From the IMG/VR virus record IMGVR_UViG_3300031857_000038, positions 1 through 64,000 of that record: a stretch of DNA of 64,000 nucleotides; one strand, 5' to 3'. Within the stretch, counting starts at the first letter, position 1. Each line of letters begins with the position of its first letter. The DNA comes from a virus. The position numbers and the translations under genes were made by a program. Under the pieces are notes generated by a model. The model was not told the DNA's origin. It was given only the letters and a program-made list of their open reading frames with translations, and ran no database searches. Below, piece by piece: positions 62,353 to 64,000 of the stretch.

Positions 62353-64000
62353 GAGAAAAATAAGCTTCGTAAATCCTAATTTTAATCAGGGTCCTAAGGA
62401 ATTTAATGCCTATTATTTACCTTATACTTCCGCAGTGCTGTGGGCATACGCTAGTCAATTTGAACATATCAGTACTCACATTGAATTGGGTGAGTTTATT
62501 TGGCATAGAGAACCTATTGAAGACGTAGTTGAAAGATTAAAAGACCACGATATTGTTGCTCTATCAACATATATTTGGAATAGAAACTATAATCACGTAT
62601 TGGGTCGGGCACTTAAACTAGCCAATCCAGACATACTGATACTCAGTGGTGGCCCAGAGCCTCCCATTACTAATCCTAAATTCTTTGAGCTATTCCCTTA
62701 TATTGATATCTGTTCTATTCAAGAAGGTGAGAAATCTTTAAAAGCTATTCTAGAGCATTATCTTGATGGCAACACTGACTATACAGATATCAAGGGATTG
62801 TTAATCAATGTCGATGGTAAAGCAGTCAACACGGGCAATCCAGATCGTATTAGTGACCTTGATACTATCCCCAGCCCATATCTCGTTGGCATGTTTGACC
62901 ACTTGTTTGAGAAGCATCCTGAAGTACGATGGAACGTTACATTAGAAACTAATCGCGGCTGTCCATATATGTGTACCTTCTGTGACTGGGGAAGCCTCAC
63001 ATATAGCAAAGTCAAGAAGTTTGATGAGACACGAGTATATAAAGAGCTTGAGTGGATTGGACAAAAGGGCTGCGACTTTGTAAGTATCACTGATGCAAAC
63101 TTCGGTATCTTCCCTGAGCGTGATATGGCTATCGCCCGCAAGCTTGTCGAAGTGCAGCAGCAATATAATAATCCAAAAGCGTACACAATATCTTGGGCAA
63201 AGAATCAAAAGAAAGAAGTAGTTGACATTGTTAAGATGTTGATATATGAAGGCGGTAGTAAGATTGGGCTTAATCTCTCAGTGCAGAGTATGGACGAGCA
63301 TACATTAGAGGTCATCAAGCGTAAGAATCTTGACACTAATAAGATTGAAGAAGTCTTTGATATGTGTGAAGAAAACAATATTCCATTGTACACTGAGTTG
63401 ATTCTTGGCTTGCCCGGCGAAACACTGGATACGTGGAAAGAGAATTTCTATAGACTGTACAAGGCTGGTAACCACACTGGCATCACTGTCTATCAGGCAC
63501 AGTTGCTTGAGAATGCTGAAATGAACTTGACCCAGCGTGAAAAATATCAACTAAAGGGCCAAATCGTATATGACTACTTGGTAGGAACATATAACGAGCA
63601 TGAAGTTCGTGAGGGTATCGAAGTTGTTACTTCAACTATTGATTTACCTATAGAAAAGATGAACGAAGCGCAAGTATTCAGTTGGTTTCAAAACACATTT
63701 CACATTAATGGTATCACTAATTACATTAGTCGTGTACTATGCAAAAAATATGGCATTGAGTATAGCCAGTTCTATACTGACTTACTTGAATATATTAAAA
63801 CAGATGAGTGGCTCAACAGCGAACTCGAACGTATCAGTGAGCATTATGCAAATTGGAATACTGAGGGTGCGATTGACCATGTTCCTATTCAGGGAATTGA
63901 GATACATGGCTGGAACTTGATACATAGCACTATCATTAATTTAGCTAACCTAGATATGCACGACCATGTATTCAATGTGCTTGAAGAATTCTTAAAGACT
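62345..64000 (+). CDS. B12-binding-type radical SAM protein, 3' end cut off
   Basis: The frame is open for 552 codons to the window edge. An N-terminal Rossmann-like domain (ISFVNPNFNQ, VALSTYIWN, ILSGGPEPP, SIQEGEKS) is of the cobalamin-binding type, although no D-x-H-x-x-G cobalamin-ligand motif is seen. The radical-SAM motif is RGCPYMCTFC (C206, C210, C213), then DANFGIF, SVQSMDEHTLEVIKRKN and LILGLPGETLDTW, as in the BchE/MiaB superfamily. It is of a different class from the four other radical-SAM genes and may carry out methylation or a rearrangement. Its ATG overlaps the SGNH gene by eight bases. Confidence 0.85.
   Translation, partial: MHKRKISFVNPNFNQGPKEFNAYYLPYTSAVLWAYASQFEHISTHIELGEFIWHREPIEDVVERLKDHDIVALSTYIWNRNYNHVLGRALKLANPDILILSGGPEPPITNPKFFELFPYIDICSIQEGEKSLKAILEHYLDGNTDYTDIKGLLINVDGKAVNTGNPDRISDLDTIPSPYLVGMFDHLFEKHPEVRWNVTLETNRGCPYMCTFCDWGSLTYSKVKKFDETRVYKELEWIGQKGCDFVSITDANFGIFPERDMAIARKLVEVQQQYNNPKAYTISWAKNQKKEVVDIVKMLIYEGGSKIGLNLSVQSMDEHTLEVIKRKNLDTNKIEEVFDMCEENNIPLYTELILGLPGETLDTWKENFYRLYKAGNHTGITVYQAQLLENAEMNLTQREKYQLKGQIVYDYLVGTYNEHEVREGIEVVTSTIDLPIEKMNEAQVFSWFQNTFHINGITNYISRVLCKKYGIEYSQFYTDLLEYIKTDEWLNSELERISEHYANWNTEGAIDHVPIQGIEIHGWNLIHSTIINLANLDMHDHVFNVLEEFLKT

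Overview
The window is a stretch of a T4-superfamily (tailed, contractile) bacteriophage genome that looks environmental and is AT-rich by eye. The call rests on T4-type genes in recognisable form: portal gp20, recombination nuclease pair gp46/gp47, late sigma factor gp55, baseplate genes gp53, gp5, gp25, gp6 and a gp7-type wedge protein, and a run of fibre genes. The host cannot be read from the sequence. The style of the wedge, hub and fibre proteins (very long, rich in Gly/Thr/Asn repeats) recalls marine and freshwater T4-like phages more than T4. No tRNA gene, integrase, insertion sequence or CRISPR array was seen.

Layout. (1) 1-5928, minus strand: start of a cut-off gene, a small basic protein, the portal, and a tape-measure protein with C-terminal peptidoglycan-hydrolase-like domains. 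(2) 6030-7081, plus strand: a gp26/gp51-type baseplate assembly gene followed by a -1 frame extension behind a TTTTTTC slippery site. (3) 7082-7565: a 484-base gap between convergent genes, dense in hairpins, proposed as an unrecognised structured RNA. (4) 7566-12836, minus strand: a PD-(D/E)XK nuclease, then the operon gp47, sulfotransferase-like gene, gp46, and gp55. (5) 12969-50940, plus strand: tube-cap, wedge, hub, needle and fibre genes, including one reading frame of 6552 codons. (6) 50991-64000, plus strand: a tightly overlapping accessory operon with three DxD-type glycosyltransferase candidates, five radical-SAM proteins (three of one tandem family, one SPASM-like, one B12-binding type running off the end), a GT-B-like protein, a GDP-mannose 3,5-epimerase and an SGNH hydrolase.

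How it works together. Sigma70-like promoters with -35 and -10 boxes stand before gp47 and gp55. gp55 should then direct transcription from late promoters whose core here is NNTAAATA (GATAAATA, ACTAAATA, CATAAATA, TCTAAATA), found before nearly every structural unit and before the accessory operon. The accessory operon is therefore probably expressed late, with the tail fibres, and may make or modify a glycan on the virion or on the host surface. Several genes start exactly where a promoter would place the first transcribed base, which suggests leaderless mRNAs.

The least ordinary items are the possible programmed frameshift at 6845, the structured-RNA candidate at 7191-7533, the giant wedge protein with two interrupted seven-motif propeller regions and about fifteen copies of one module, and the radical-SAM/glycosyltransferase operon.
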